From assembly GCA_024760905.1 (NCBI GenBank), contig CM045733.1, positions 34,835,501 through 34,899,500 on the forward strand: 64,000 bases of DNA, given 5' to 3'. Source of the stretch: Plotosus lineatus. Lineage: Eukaryota > Chordata > Actinopteri > Siluriformes > Plotosidae. The position numbers and the translations under genes are program-made. Of the stretch, positions 12,508-23,640 are shown one piece after another (within the stretch, counting starts at the first letter, position 1; each line of letters begins with the position of its first letter). The notes under the pieces were generated by a model. It was not told the origin of the DNA. It did not search any database and saw nothing but the letters and a program-made list of their open reading frames with translations.

Positions 12508-13004
12508 GTTGGAGAGGGGCATGGCTGTCATGCGGTTGGAGTGCTAAACACACACACACACCTGATTCCACTTAATCATGGGCTATAAAGACTAGCAGCG
12601 CTCTTCCCGGTGCTAAAAGATTGTCCCTCTTCCCCATGATCTTGCTGGCTCTCAGCTCCGTGCTCCACCAGTTCCTGCTTTAGTTTGATTTACGTGTTTC
12701 TCCATATCTCTACCAGTGACTACGATTTCCCCATGGTCTAGTGCCTTCCCTGTCAACAATAAAGCACACCCGTTTTCATCACACCCTGTCTCCTGCATTT
12801 TTGGGTCCGGCTGAATGTTCCTGGTGTCACAGAATCTTCTAGCCCTTGAGCTGAGAGCCAGAGAGATCATAGGGAAGAGGGACAATCTTCTAGCACCGGG
12901 AGGAGTGCTGCTATAGTCTTTATAGCCCATAATTAAGTGGAATCAGGTGTGTGTGTGTGTTTAGCACTCTACCCGTGTGACAGCCACGCCCCTTTCCAAC
13001 ATGC

Positions 13005-13062
<58 letters not shown>

Positions 13063-13150
13063 GCCAAAACCAGAGTCTCTCACAACACAGACCATAACAA
13101 ACTAAAATAAAAACCACAGTACAGTTAAAGCATTAGAACAATAAAGATAA
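12366..13150. repeat. Foldback: two inverted arms of about 300 bp
   Basis: Left arm about 12366-12658, right arm about 12848-13150, spacer about 190 bases. The arms pair closely: for example ctcccggtgctagaagattg in the reversed right arm against cttcccggtgctaaaagatt at 12603. A (TC)n run at 12455-12503 in the left arm is mirrored by a (GA)n run at about 13004-13060 in the right arm, and a (CA)5 by a (TG)6. Both strands would form a long hairpin. Confidence 0.92.
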
Positions 13151-13275
13151 AAGGAGATGATGAAACGGATTAATAATATTTACATTATTTGTGATGGGAA
13201 AAAGTGGATTTGGAACAAATTGGAATTCGACCAGCCGTTTGGAACGAATTATGGTTGCATACCGAGGTACCGCTG

Positions 13276-13666
13276 TATATAAATATTACACAAAGTGACC
13301 TATTCCCATGAATCCAACATACACAAGTGTATTTCGACATTGTTATGCAATGAGCATGCTAGCAAGTGATGCTATTTTCATTTGACAATGTTAAGTGAAC
13401 TAGCTTAATAGCTAACTATGTGCATAAAATTATGCTTTTGAGATTAGATAAGATAACTAACAAGCAAGAAAAACACAACATTTTAGTAAGTCTTATTTCT
13501 AGGTGTTTCAATTTAGAATTAATGTTACTTTACACATAATTCTCTACCCTAACCTTAATTTAAGTTATATAAATTGACAGCTTTTAAGTTAAAAAAAAAA
13601 TCATTGTATTCATGTAGACCAACCAAATGTAAAAAAACAAATAAATAAACTTTTGTAAATTGCTAA

Positions 13667-13668
<2 letters not shown>
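13276..13668. other. Intergenic sequence, nothing recognised
   Basis: AT-rich DNA; no gene or family recognised. Confidence 0.4.

Positions 13669-13757
<89 letters not shown>
13669..13757. repeat. (CA)n microsatellite
   Basis: About 44 uninterrupted CA units. Confidence 0.98.
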
Positions 13758-13760
<3 letters not shown>

Positions 13761-14308
13761 ACCCAATCACCCAATCCATCAACAATCAGTCTATGCTCTT
13801 TTTCCATTGGGCCCCAGAAAGTGTAACTATGCAGGTAGGTCTGTTAGTTAACTACAACAGATTTTATGGTGTAAGTTCTGAAATAAATCACTGTATATGT
13901 GCCTGTCTAGCCGATGTAAACCCTTTTTATTTTCATACCGAGTTATATGTGTTATATAGAGTAATAAGCTCATTGAATTTTTTTCCCTTATGGTTTATTG
14001 TACTCAAATTTATTTATTTATTTTTGTATTTAAAGCATCGGGGCTTTAAATGTTGTCCAATTTTCTCTTTTACTTAAACATGGAGTTATAATGACCCTGT
14101 CAGAAGCACATCAAAACAAAGTGAATGCCTTAAAGGAAAAAAGGAGGGAGTAAGAATGATGAGGAAGCCTGGAGTTAATGAACTTTTTAAAAGCAATATA
14201 TTAGTAGCAAGCCACTGAAGGGGCTGAAGAGCAGACCCATCAATGGATTGTTGTGGGAGAACAGGTCACAGCTGGAGCTGGACAAAGAGGGTGTAAGGTC
14301 ACACCAAG

Positions 14309-14312
<4 letters not shown>
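13758..14312. other. Intergenic sequence, nothing recognised
   Basis: A 94-codon frame at 13793-14077 has no recognisable domain and AT-rich random-looking codons; not called as a gene. Confidence 0.4.

Positions 14313-14386
<74 letters not shown>
14313..14386. repeat. (GA)n microsatellite
   Basis: About 37 uninterrupted GA units. Confidence 0.97.
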
Positions 14387-14388
<2 letters not shown>

Positions 14389-15948
14389 AAGGTAAAGTTT
14401 CTTAAGGACAAATTCAAGCTGAAACAGTTTCTCTTTCTGTCTCAGATTTGTAAAAGAAAATATTTACTGTTATATTACAGAATGAGCCAACAAGACTTAT
14501 TTATGGTCTTTCCCACGGACACCCACAGCCATCAATAATACCCTGTGTCATCATGTGACCATCTTCTTTCATTAAATACACGCAGTGACTGTACTTTGAT
14601 GTGTGCCAAATTCTAACTCAAACAAACAAATCAGGGTAGTGGTAAGTACCTGCGCTACTTAGCATTGCTTTTGTCCACTAATGGGTTCCTGGTACTGTGC
14701 CATGATGCATTAACTCTGGGAAAATCAGCTGTGGAGGACGATAAAGTAATGTAGGCCTACTGTAGTGCAAGGCGGTAGAGACACAACACACTTCAAATTA
14801 CTTAGGAAACCAAAGACCCCTGAAGAAAATTACTATGACTATAAAGCTATTTCTCTATAGTTTCCAAGAAGTTTGAAATTGTTTATAAACCTTTTTGTGT
14901 GAAAAGAAAAAAGAAAAAAATGTTATGGTTGTGCTAAATGTGTTCATTTGTTTGTGAATTCATTAATTCGTTTTCCTACTACTTTTTTTCTTTTCTGGTT
15001 TGTTGTGGCAATTGCCTGAAAAAGTCAGCTTAGACTCTTCTTTCTGTGACAAGAGACTCCAGGTACTCCTGTAGGATTCTAAATACAAAAGCTGAATTTC
15101 TCCAGTGTGTCCACCGTCTAACTCAGTGTTCAGTATCAATAGTAAATGTCTGACACAGCTCTAGCTGTAGCTGATCATGAACAATCTTTGTAGCTCATTA
15201 CTCTAGCCCAGAGAGTTTTGCTGGCAACCCTGCAGTGGACCTCATTTCCACCACCTCTACTCGCAACTTTATTCACCCCATTGCTATCCATGGATTGCAA
15301 GTCATAGGTATTGATATAGCCTGGCCAGTAAACTGACCTCCTGATTCATCATCACTGACAGGTATACATATTAACTGTTGGTACTGACCCATCATTTTTT
15401 GATCTCATGCTTTCTTTTGTTTTCTTTTCTTTATATTACTTATGGTTAGATTTCCCATGAGGTATGTAGGGCTAAAGGAAAGTAACTGGGAAGATAAGTA
15501 ATGGACAACAGCAACAAAGACGAAATTTAAAAGTGCATCCACACATCACACTGAACAGAGAAAGCAAGAGTGCTGACAGGTAAAAGAACAAAATTGTGCC
15601 AGCAGCAAAGCGAGGCAAATATGCACTGTATTAGCATAACACTTTCCCAAAGTAGCAATAACAAGTGTCTAGTATCAATGCAGCCTCACACATGCTGAGC
15701 AGTAGGCTCAACATACTTCCTTTTATCTACGAAGTGATCTGCTTCTCATTTAAGAAAAAATTCCCATTGGTGCATCACGGAGAAGTAGTAACTTGGGCAA
15801 AGTAAAAATTTTCTTCTAGGGACAAAGAGAAACCATGGGTCTCTCTGGTCTGCAATACAGCAAAGAGCAATGTTAGTTTTTGATTTATTTGCATGCACCA
15901 ATTCATAGTCACTGACAGGTGAGTTGAGTAGCATTGATTTTCTTGGAC
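14387..15948. other. Intergenic sequence, nothing recognised
   Basis: No coding or repeat family recognised over 1.5 kb. Confidence 0.4.
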
Positions 15949-16372
15949 TACCGAGTGGCGTGTCGACAAGGTGTGTGACTATTAACCTGGTTATCGCAAG
16001 TTGGAATCCGATTTAATACTACAGCCATCTGTGACCGGGAGTCCATGGAAGCTAATTGGCCAAGCTCTCACAAGAGGGAGGAATGGCATACGCTCACTTT
16101 TCTGTTACTCACAGCAAATCACCGGCCAATCATGGGTGTCTCTGGGTTCATTTGTACAAGTGGCAAATAGTTTTTTCCCCCCTCCATGTGTGTTAGATTG
16201 TCCCCAAATACACATGTGCTGCATTTCTAAAAGAGGTGGGTGGCTCGCATTGCCTGTCACAGAGGGGGCATTTGCATGCTTTTGCCCATCCCTGGTCGAT
16301 GGAGATTGTGTGCAATATTTGATCAGAAACTGAAATTGATATACTGAAGGCAGGAAAAATGGGTATGTGTAA
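15949..16372 (+). mobile_element. tRNA-derived SINE (SINE-C)
   Basis: The head reads ccgagtggcgtgtcgacaag (A-box-like) and gcaagttggaatcc (B-box-like). The middle contains 'attgtccccaaatacacatg', 'gtcacagagggggcattt' and 'tggtcgatggagattgtg'. The same order of blocks is found at 48.54-48.89 kb, which supports a repeat family. The 110-codon frame across it is not a gene. Confidence 0.72.
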
Positions 16373-16774
16373 GGACTAAGCAACCTTTTTACAAGGATTA
16401 AATTTTGATGTTGAGCTGACTGAGTCAGATCTACAGATCATTCAGACTACCCTGTCTGACCCTGTCTGTTGGAAAAGTTCCTACAATAGGCATATAAACC
16501 AGCGCATTGAACAATATAAGAAAGTGGACTGGTCTGATTTAATCATGTTTTCTTTAACATAATGTTGTTAGCCAAGTGTGCATCTGCATTGCTTAACTTG
16601 GGAAATAATAACATCAGGATGTGATGAAGGCAAGTCGGCAGAGGCAGTGTGATGCCCCAGGAAAAGTTCTGCTGTGACACTTTGAGAATAAATCTTGAGA
16701 TAAAAAAAAACAAAAAACAAACAAACAAAAAAACCATACTGACCTTCTATCGCAATATTAAAAGTCGTTACACT
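16373..16774. other. Intergenic sequence, nothing recognised
   Basis: No clear family. A phrase near 16665-16685 (gaaaagttctgctgtgacac) resembles text in fish L2-type LINEs, too weakly to call. Confidence 0.3.
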
Positions 16775-18190
16775 TCATTTTACAGAGATCTGGCTGGATC
16801 CTGTGGTACCTGACTCAGCCATTCTTCCAGAGGGCTTCCTACTACTGGGAAAGTACAATGGATTGTTGCAATTAAACGTTGTAATGCGTGCTGATGTTTA
16901 ATATTTCAAGGAACGCCACCAGGTAATCTTTAATGATTGCATTTAGATCACCTATAAAGCAATGACCAGTATTATCCTTTACAGAAATTTGGTACTGCTA
17001 AGGTGTCAAATACCAAGGTTATCACATCTAAGTTTCTCCTAAGAGCTAATCGAGCTGGCCGTAAATGCTATTTTTTAATGGTTTTATATTTATTTTTGGC
17101 ACACTTCTGCTTCATGGTGTCCTAAATTTTGTAATTAGGTGTTTTTCCCCCATTGCTCCCACACACCACAGTATCTCCACCCACCCTGGTCTACCTCCTA
17201 GCACACTGTGCATAGAGCTTTCAGTTTTTGAAAGGCAGCTATTTGGAGTAATGTAAGCAAAGAGTGGAAAGTACTTCATGATGTATTCAGTGCTCATCCT
17301 CCTTGACCTTCCAGCAGCATTTGACACAGTCATCCACAATAACATCCATTTCTTGTCCACCCTTTATTGTCTTGGAATTTGTGGATCAGCACAGCAATGG
17401 CTGAATGGCGATATCATATCCTCACATGGGTTCTCATACCACTGCAATGTAGATGACACTTAACTTATCCTCTCTTTTCCTTCCTCAGACACTGATGTTT
17501 CTGCCAAGATCTCTGCATGTCTTGCAAGTATCTCACTATAGATGTCCGCTTACCAACTGAAGTTTAATCCCAGCAATGTTTAACTGCTGTTCATCCCAGA
17601 TGACTCATCCCTACATCAAGATCTTGCAATTTCCCTGGACAACATTGTGATCACTTCTTTTGTCTCTGCACGGAGCCTTATGGTAGCCATGGACAATCTC
17701 CTGTCCTGCTCTTCTCAAGTAACGAACTTGTCGATTGATCTTTTTTAACATCTGAGAAATTCATCCATTTTTTTTTTTCCACAACAGCCACTCAGATACT
17801 TCTTCAGTCACATGTCATCTCAAGGCTAGATTATTGCAACTCACTCCCGGCAGGTCTGCCATTGTGTGCAGTTTGACCTCTGCTACAAACTCTTCACTGG
17901 CTTCCAGTAGCTGCTTGCATTAGATTTAAAACACAAATGCTTGCCTACAATGTCAAAAATGGATGTACACCTCCTACCTTAAAGCATTTATCACTACGCA
18001 CACAGCACTGTGTTGTCTTAGATTCCCTAGCACTGACAGACTGGTCCCTCCTACCAAGGGGCGAGGGGAAAATGTATCTAAACTCTATGTTCTGGGTCCA
18101 AGGTAATGGAATGAACTTCCTCAAGATGTCTGGGCAGATGAGTCACTGTGTGTCTTCAAACTTACCTTTTTTTTTGCAGTACTTGGATTA
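16775..18190 (+). mobile_element. L2/CR1-like LINE remnant
   Basis: Plus-strand decayed non-LTR retrotransposon. An endonuclease scrap reads HFTEIWLDPVVPDSA at about 16775-16820. The reverse transcriptase part starts near 17280 (LILLDLPAAFDTVIH, the block around the first catalytic aspartate), continues through a 'SHGFSYHCNVDDT' stretch near 17427-17460, where the usual YADDT box has become NVDDT, and ends with the fish L2-type 3' coding text near 17830-18180 (caaggctagattattgcaac, cactggcttccagtagctgc). Several stops and frameshifts; dead copy. A large part between endonuclease and polymerase is missing or unrecognisable. Confidence 0.8.
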
Positions 18191-18330
18191 GCACTATGTA
18201 GGTTTACTCACTCATTCACTCAGACACAAAACCAAACAAAAAAACCCACAACACCTACCCACTGAGTTTTGACTGCTGGTATACTTGGTCTGTGTCCTAG
18301 TGAATCAGTATAAAAATGTATTAACTGATA

Positions 18331-18663
18331 ATGACTTTGATGGCACAGTGGCATGGTGGGTAGCACTCTGCCTCACAGCAAGAAGGCCTATGTTTGATTC
18401 CCAGCTCGGGCTTTTCTGTATGGAGTCTGCATGTTCTCATTGTACTTGTGTGGGTTTCATCTGGGTCCCACAAAAGCATGCACAGTAGGCTGATTAGCTG
18501 TTCCAAATTTGCCCTAGGTGTGAGTGTGAATGGTTGTGTTAGTGTTGGCCCTGAGCTGGCCTGCCAAACTGTCAAGGATGTACCCCGCCCTTGCCCAGAG
18601 TTGGTTGAAACAGGTGCCAGGCTCTCCACAACCCTAATTAAGATCAAATGGTTCAGACAATAA
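18331..18663 (+). mobile_element. tRNA-derived SINE (SINE-A), nearly full length
   Basis: Best SINE-A copy in the window. The head is 'tggcatggtgggtagcactc' (A-box) and 'tgtttgattccc' (B-box). The middle holds 'gtctgcatgttctcattgta' and 'ggtgtgagtgtgaatggttg'. The 3' end runs 'gatgtaccccgcccttgccc' to 'ctccacaaccctaattaaga'. Other copies end in a short GAAT/ATTC-type simple repeat. Confidence 0.85.
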
Positions 18664-19054
18664 GTTAATAAGTAATTGCCTGCATGATTAGAACAGACAT
18701 GAGTAAAACTAGTCTGAAACTAATCAGTCCAAACATAAAACAAAAGCTATCTTCTGGAATTTGCGAACCCCTGACAGCTGAGGCAGTTTATACAGATCAT
18801 AAAAACAGACACAACAACAGAAGTCCTGCAAACCAACAGTACAAAAATTAGATGATTTATAATAATGTAGTACTCAAACTAAAGAAACAAAAATTCTTTT
18901 GGTAACCTACAAATCAGTATCACACTGCCTTAGTTTCCACAGTATAACACACATACCTTCCCCTAACCTAATGAATAATGCAGTCATTAGCGAGGGTTTA
19001 AGATTTAAATTGTTTTCATTACTTGTTGAGGAGACTTCTCCCCATTCTAAAGTC
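18664..19054. other. Intergenic sequence, nothing recognised
   Basis: No gene or family recognised. Confidence 0.4.
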
Positions 19055-19435
19055 ACATATTCATTCATTCATGCATTCGTTCACTTGCTGAACTGCTTAG
19101 TCCTAATTAGGGTTGCAGGGAGGCTGGCACCCATTTCAGCTGACTCTGGGCAAGAGTAGAGTACACCCTGGATGGCTCACCAGGCCATCATTGGGCAGAA
19201 ACACGCTGACGGCTATGCAGTCTACTCTTCACAAAAGTTAGCAATGGTTCTTCTACCTGCATGTCACCACAGACAGTGAAAGATATGGCCGACCTTTTAC
19301 AGTGAAAGATATGGCCGACCCAGGTAGCTGCACTGGGGGACAGCAGTGACAACAGTTGACAGTGGGGCTTGACCCCCCCCCCCCCCCCAACCTTAGGATC
19401 AGTAATCCAGCAGCTTACCACTGGGCCACCACTGC
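19055..19435 (-). mobile_element. SINE-B copy, SINE-A-tailed form
   Basis: Minus strand. From left: (ATTC)n tail, SINE-A 3' end (tagtcctaattagggttgca, 19099-19118), the junction 'caccaggccatcattgggca', then SINE-B 'gaaacacgctgacggctatg' and the tRNA-like head ending near 19435. A short segment (cagtgaaagatatggccgac) is duplicated in tandem at about 19275-19318, and a run of about 15 C lies at 19373-19388. Confidence 0.85.
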
Positions 19436-19482
19436 CCTTTCACAGTGAATAAATTAATTTAATAAGTTAGATCAAAAGGAAA

Positions 19483-19715
19483 CTTTTAGCCCAGTGGTAA
19501 GGTGCTAGATTACCAATCCCAAGTTTGGGTATTCAAGCCCCACTGTTAGTGGTTGTCACTGCTGTCCCCAAGTGCAGCTAACTGAGTTATCAAAGGCTAT
19601 AATGTTTCTTAAAATTATCATGTCTCTTACTGTCTATGGTGAGGGGCATGTTAAAGAACCATTGCTGACTTTGTCAAGAGTAGCCTGCATAGCCATCAAT
19701 GTGTTTATGCCCTGG
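19483..19715 (+). mobile_element. SINE-B copy, 3'-truncated
   Basis: Plus strand. The head has a 'cccagtggtaaggtgctaga' A-box region and 'ggtattcaagccccac' B-box region, then 'gttatcaaaggctataatg', 'actgtctatggtgaggggca' and 'catagccatcaatgtgttta'. It stops where the two alternative 3' ends would begin, so the form cannot be told. Confidence 0.8.
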
Positions 19716-19794
19716 AATAGGAAAAAAAAAATACTGTCTATAAAATCTGTTTAAGAAGCATATTTTAGCATATGTAATATCATGCACAGTTTTA

Positions 19795-19880
19795 AAACCG
19801 CATCAATAATTCGCGGATTTTTAGGATCCACAGGAAGAGGGGGGACACAATCCCAGCGAATAACAGGGGGTTACTGTGTA
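19795..19880. mobile_element. Possible DNA transposon terminus
   Basis: The text 'aattcgcggatttttaggat' followed by 'cgaataacagggggttactg' resembles the terminal part of Tigger/mariner-type elements with 'CAGTAACCCCC' ends. Only one end is present. Weak call. Confidence 0.35.
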
Positions 19881-19892
19881 TGTATCAGGTAT

Positions 19893-20140
19893 CTCGTTAG
19901 AATGCCTCCCGAACCCCTCCCTGGTGTGGTGTTTCGGGCATGTCCAATCAGAAAGAGACCCCGGGGTCAACCTTGAACACGCTGGAGGGACTATGTCTCT
20001 CGGCTTGTCTGGGAACGCCTTGGTGTACCCCCAGAAGAGCTGGAGGAAGTGGCTGGGAAGAGGAATGTCTGGGCCTCTTAACTTAGGTTGCTGCCCCTGT
20101 GACCACAATCCGTCCCCGGAAGAAGCGGAAGTCGATGAAT
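19893..20140 (+). mobile_element. Rex3-like LINE 3' end
   Basis: Plus-strand 3' terminal piece of the Rex3 (RTE clade) LINE: 'ggtgtggtgtttcgggcatg', 'ggagggactatgtctctcgg', 'agctggaggaagtggctggg', and the final 'cttaggttgctgcccctgtg'. The reverse complements of these phrases occur in the Rex3 pieces at 43.2 and 49.1 kb. Coding content would be the last part of the reverse transcriptase protein; reading frame disrupted. Confidence 0.8.
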
Positions 20141-20185
20141 TAATATATATCTAAAGATATATATGTACATATGCAGTGGCATATG

Positions 20186-20560
20186 TATGGGGCAGTGGTG
20201 GTCTAGTGGGATAGGGTGCTGGATCGCTGATCCAAAGGTTGGGGGTTCGAGTCCCACTCTCCACAAGGTTGTCACTGCCCCCCCCCCCGCCCCCCAGTGC
20301 AGCTAACTGGGTTATCAAAGGCGGGCCATGTCTCTCACTGTCTATGGTGAGAGGCATGTAAAAGAACCATTGCTGACTTTCGTAAAGAGTAGCTGCAAAG
20401 CCGTCAGCGTGTTTCTGTCCCTTGCTAAAAAGGGTTGTGACAGGAAGGGCATCCGACGTAAAAAAAACCTCTGCCAAATCAAATGTGCGAATCAGATGAT
20501 TCGCTGTGGCGACTCCCGAGTAAAAGGGAAAAAGCCGAAAGGAAGACTATATATATATAT
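20186..20560 (+). mobile_element. SINE-B, RTE-tailed form, best copy
   Basis: Plus strand and near full length. The head 'gcagtggtggtctagtggga' fits the A-box and 'gggttcgagtcccac' is an almost perfect B-box. Then come 'gttatcaaaggcgggccatg', 'ctatggtgagaggcatgtaa' and 'gccgtcagcgtgtttctgtc'. From about 20428 the body is RTE-derived: 'gggttgtgacaggaagggca' equals the RTE 5' region at 25349 and 32051, and 'gctgtggcgactcccgag' plus 'aaaagccgaaagga' equals the RTE 3' end. A C run lies at 20278-20294. Confidence 0.93.
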
Positions 20561-21344
20561 ATATATACCTTGACACCTGGACTTACTGTGTGTGCAAAGG
20601 TTTCTGCCTGCCAGGAAAAACCTTCTCTGTCATTTCTCAGGTATCTCTTGGGAAACTAGCCCAAAATCTCGACAAGTTTGCTGCACTTTATGTAAGAATA
20701 TGCCGTCCATGCATGGTTCTGGAGCTCGCACACACAAAAAAAATTGGGTACCATGCTCAAAAAATTGTCACAGCCTGTCCTAGACTGACACCTACTGAGT
20801 TCCTATAAGTTCTGTCCAACATTGACCCTGTGCATCTCTGTAGAGAACACCACATGCACAGCCTCCGAGCCAAGGCCCTATGGGATCATCCTTCAACGTG
20901 AAGGCCCAACAACTTCGCCAACATTGTCTGTTATCCTGTCGCCAATTCTACAGTCATGCAACTAACCTAGGTAGTTCACACTTCGACATCATAGAGGTTT
21001 GATGAATCAGCAGGCAGCAGATTCCCCCTAAATTTAAAGTTATCCCAAACATCTACAAAGAACAGGTCTCAGTGAACCACCAATGGACAGGTGTGAGCAG
21101 ATTCAATGTAAATATGCAACACAGGGGTCTCTGCTCATGTGAGACCTTCACCTGAAGAGCTTTGGAATACAGTAAACTGTGCAACATATTCTACATATCT
21201 AGAGCTGTGCTCTTAATGCCCACATCAATCTACTTAACCCAAACTTCTCTGCAATGACATGCCTGCAATGCTTGGTGGACGCTGTTTAGCCTCCAATGAC
21301 AGAAGAAGTTAAATAAATGGTAATTATGAAACAGGTGTTTCTAG
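20561..21344. other. Unrecognised sequence
   Basis: Moderately GC-balanced sequence with short plus frames (such as 20590-20808) that I cannot assign to any family. It could be a decayed mobile-element coding region; nothing firm is visible. Confidence 0.3.
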
Positions 21345-21430
21345 TCTGCTAAGCTGACTGGTTGGGATAGGCTTCAGCCTTCCCGAGACCCTGATAGGAT
21401 CAAGTGGGTTGGCAGATGAGTGAATGATTA
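21345..21430 (+). mobile_element. SINE-A 3' tail fragment
   Basis: The text 'gactggttgggataggcttc' followed by 'cgagaccctgataggatcaa' and 'gatgagtgaatga' is the SINE-A type 3' end. Confidence 0.65.
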
Positions 21431-21663
21431 AGTACGTAAGCTGGAGAAGTGGTATTCCAAAAGTGTGTGTATATGTAATACTAAAGTCCTGGAATATTTC
21501 ACTGTGTATATTACTCATCTGTGTTTGTTTTACATACAATTGTAATTGCAGCAGCTGTTTGGTACACTGAAACTGCTATTACATTTACTATGGGCTGTTG
21601 GACAGGCTGCATTACATCAAAATGTAGTGAAACATCTATCATCACCATTACCTTTATAACATA

Positions 21664-21935
21664 TTTTATTCATTCAATCATTTATTTTCAAAGATGCGTA
21701 ATACTAATTAATATCGTAGGGAGGTTACTGCTCAGCTCAACTGACTGTAGTTGAGGGTGGAGTACACCATGGATAGCTTGCCAGGCTATAACAGGGTCAA
21801 CACTCACACAAATTATACACATTCCATTTCAAACAATTAGCTTACTGTGCATGTTTTTGGACTGTGGGAAGAAACCGGAGTACCCGGACTAAACCCACGC
21901 AAGTATAGGGAGAACATGTAAACTCTGACATATAC
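21664..21935 (-). mobile_element. SINE-A fragment
   Basis: Reverse copy with ATTC-type tail at the left, 'gggtggagtacaccatggat', 'tggactgtgggaagaaaccg' and 'gggagaacatgtaaactctg'. The tRNA-like head is missing or degraded at the right. Confidence 0.75.
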
Positions 21936-23483
21936 CATATGCCAAGTTTCTAAAGCTAAAAATGGGAGGACACCACACACTCTTTACGATAGACTAAATC
22001 CATGTGGTGAAACCGCTCCCCCAACAGCTCGACTTACTTCTCACACAAACACATTCATTACTTCTCATCCAACACTGGGACTGACACAGTATTGCTCTGC
22101 AGTTTAGGGCCAGGGTCACTGTTGACCATCAACAGAGAAAGAAAAAAGCAAGAGGGAGAAAGAGAGATGTGCATGGTTTCAGGGGCCATGATTTCACTTG
22201 AAATTGGCACACTCTAACATTTGATTTAATGTTGAAATATTTCATTTGGCAGAAGACACAGCATTTTTTGGCTTCTTGGAAGATACATTTGTGACTCATG
22301 ATATGGTATTCTGCAGTGCTCCTATTTGACACAAACACTTTCATACACACAGGCAGACCATTGGATAGATACATGCTTCTGCACACACATTTTATTCATC
22401 CTTAAGATTGTGCATGTGGCCTGTTCACTCCACAGGCTGTGATGATCACTACAAACAATTCATTTTGTTTAACCACAAAGTAAAAAAATCAAAAACTCAA
22501 AAATATCAATATTATCATCATTGTTTTATAGTGGGATATCACAGACCTGTCTTTATTACTCTCCTAACATGCTGATGTTTTTTGTAATGGATAATACCAT
22601 TATCCGATCACAAGAAAAGTTTGACTAACTCAACTGACTGAAGAGAAATTCTGAGATTTTTTAGGTTGTTTTGGAAGGGCCTTTTAGCCTTTATTGTTGC
22701 TTAATTGTCACAATTTACAACTTCAGGATGAAGAAAATATTAACATTAATGAATAAAGTCTTTCTCATTCCAAATCACAAACCTGACACACAAATAGTGG
22801 TCAGTGAACTAAAGAACATAACCCAAAAGAACAGGATTACGCTAAGAAACAAGACACAACACTACTGCCAAAATATAATCATGGTGATTGTTCAAAAACA
22901 GCAAAGTAACAAATTAAAGAACCTGATTGGCACTGGAATGTAAAGGGCACTGAAGACCACCACATTGGCCTTTGGCAAGAGCATGGCCTTGGAAATTACC
23001 GCACTGACCACTGGCAGGAGCAACAGTGGACATGGAGGTCACCTCTTTAAATTCTGGTAGGATCATGTATGTGTCAATTTCCTCCAAAAAAATGTCTACC
23101 AGGTCTGAATACCAGAAATGAGGGAACACACCCCTCATATGTTAAATGAACTGCACAATGGCATACAGGTAGAGTTGTTTTGAGACCACAGGCAGTTTGG
23201 ACCACTTGCATGCTGGATCTGCAGACAACACAAACCAAACACACGTCCCACCTGTGAACTCGAGTTCTTCAAGGCTCTAGTAGTAAAGGTGATAAAGCAG
23301 AAACCTGTTAGACAGAACTTTAACGGTGGACATGCACAGTTGGAGTTAGACACCAGTATGGTGGGGTTTTTGGACTCTGCATTGTGCACAATACTTTGTT
23401 CTGCTGCATCCACTGACAAATCTGAATTTTTTTTGCAAAATTTACAACGTGAAGATGGATGCAATTACAAGGATTTTATTTTT
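21936..23483. other. Unrecognised sequence
   Basis: No gene supported. Around 22930-23460 the composition rises and short frames appear on both strands, including a minus reading with RCKFCKK. This could be a decayed transposase, but no diagnostic motif set is present. Confidence 0.3.
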
Positions 23484-23640
23484 TACATTGTTTGGCAGAT
23501 CCTCTTATCTAGACTTACAATTTAATACAACTGAGCAATTGAGGGCTAAGGGCCTTGCTCACAGGGTCAACAGTGGTGCGTGAACCACTGACCAACGAAT
23601 CAGTAACCCAGCACCTTACCACGGGGCCACCACTGCCCCT
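23484..23640 (-). mobile_element. tRNA-derived SINE (SINE-D)
   Basis: Reverse copy of the family at 11.3 kb: 'ggcagatcctcttatctaga', 'actgagcaattgagggctaa', 'gggccttgctcacagggtca' and the head in reverse ending 'cacggggccaccactgcccc'. Confidence 0.8.

Larger units (their letters stand above)
11775..13275 (+). mobile_element. Tigger/pogo-like DNA transposon containing a foldback
   Basis: About 1.5 kb element flanked by TA at 11773-11774 and 13276-13277. The terminal inverted repeats are CAGTGACACCTCGGTACTCG on the left and, reading inward from the right, CAGCGGTACCTCGGTATGCA. A 17-base sequence caaattggaattcgacc occurs near both ends in direct orientation (about 11814 and 13214). A short transposase tail and a large hairpin lie inside. 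The TA target and TIR text fit the pogo/Tigger group; most of the transposase gene is missing, so it is non-autonomous. Confidence 0.75.

Noticed and set aside
13793..14077. 94-codon frame as a small protein gene
   Set aside because: AT-rich, no domain, no splice or promoter context, begins next to a microsatellite.
17278..17463. 61-codon plus frame as a host exon
   Set aside because: LDLPAAFDTVIH is a LINE reverse transcriptase block in a decayed copy.
20186..20270. Possible tRNA gene from A-box and B-box
   Set aside because: The promoter-like boxes belong to the SINE head: the sequence continues into the SINE body, has no proper acceptor stem, and recurs many times.
22929..23464. Possible piggyBac-like or zinc-finger gene (minus RCKFCKK)
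   Set aside because: One cysteine cluster only, no catalytic motifs, no terminal repeats and frequent stops; kept as unrecognised sequence.
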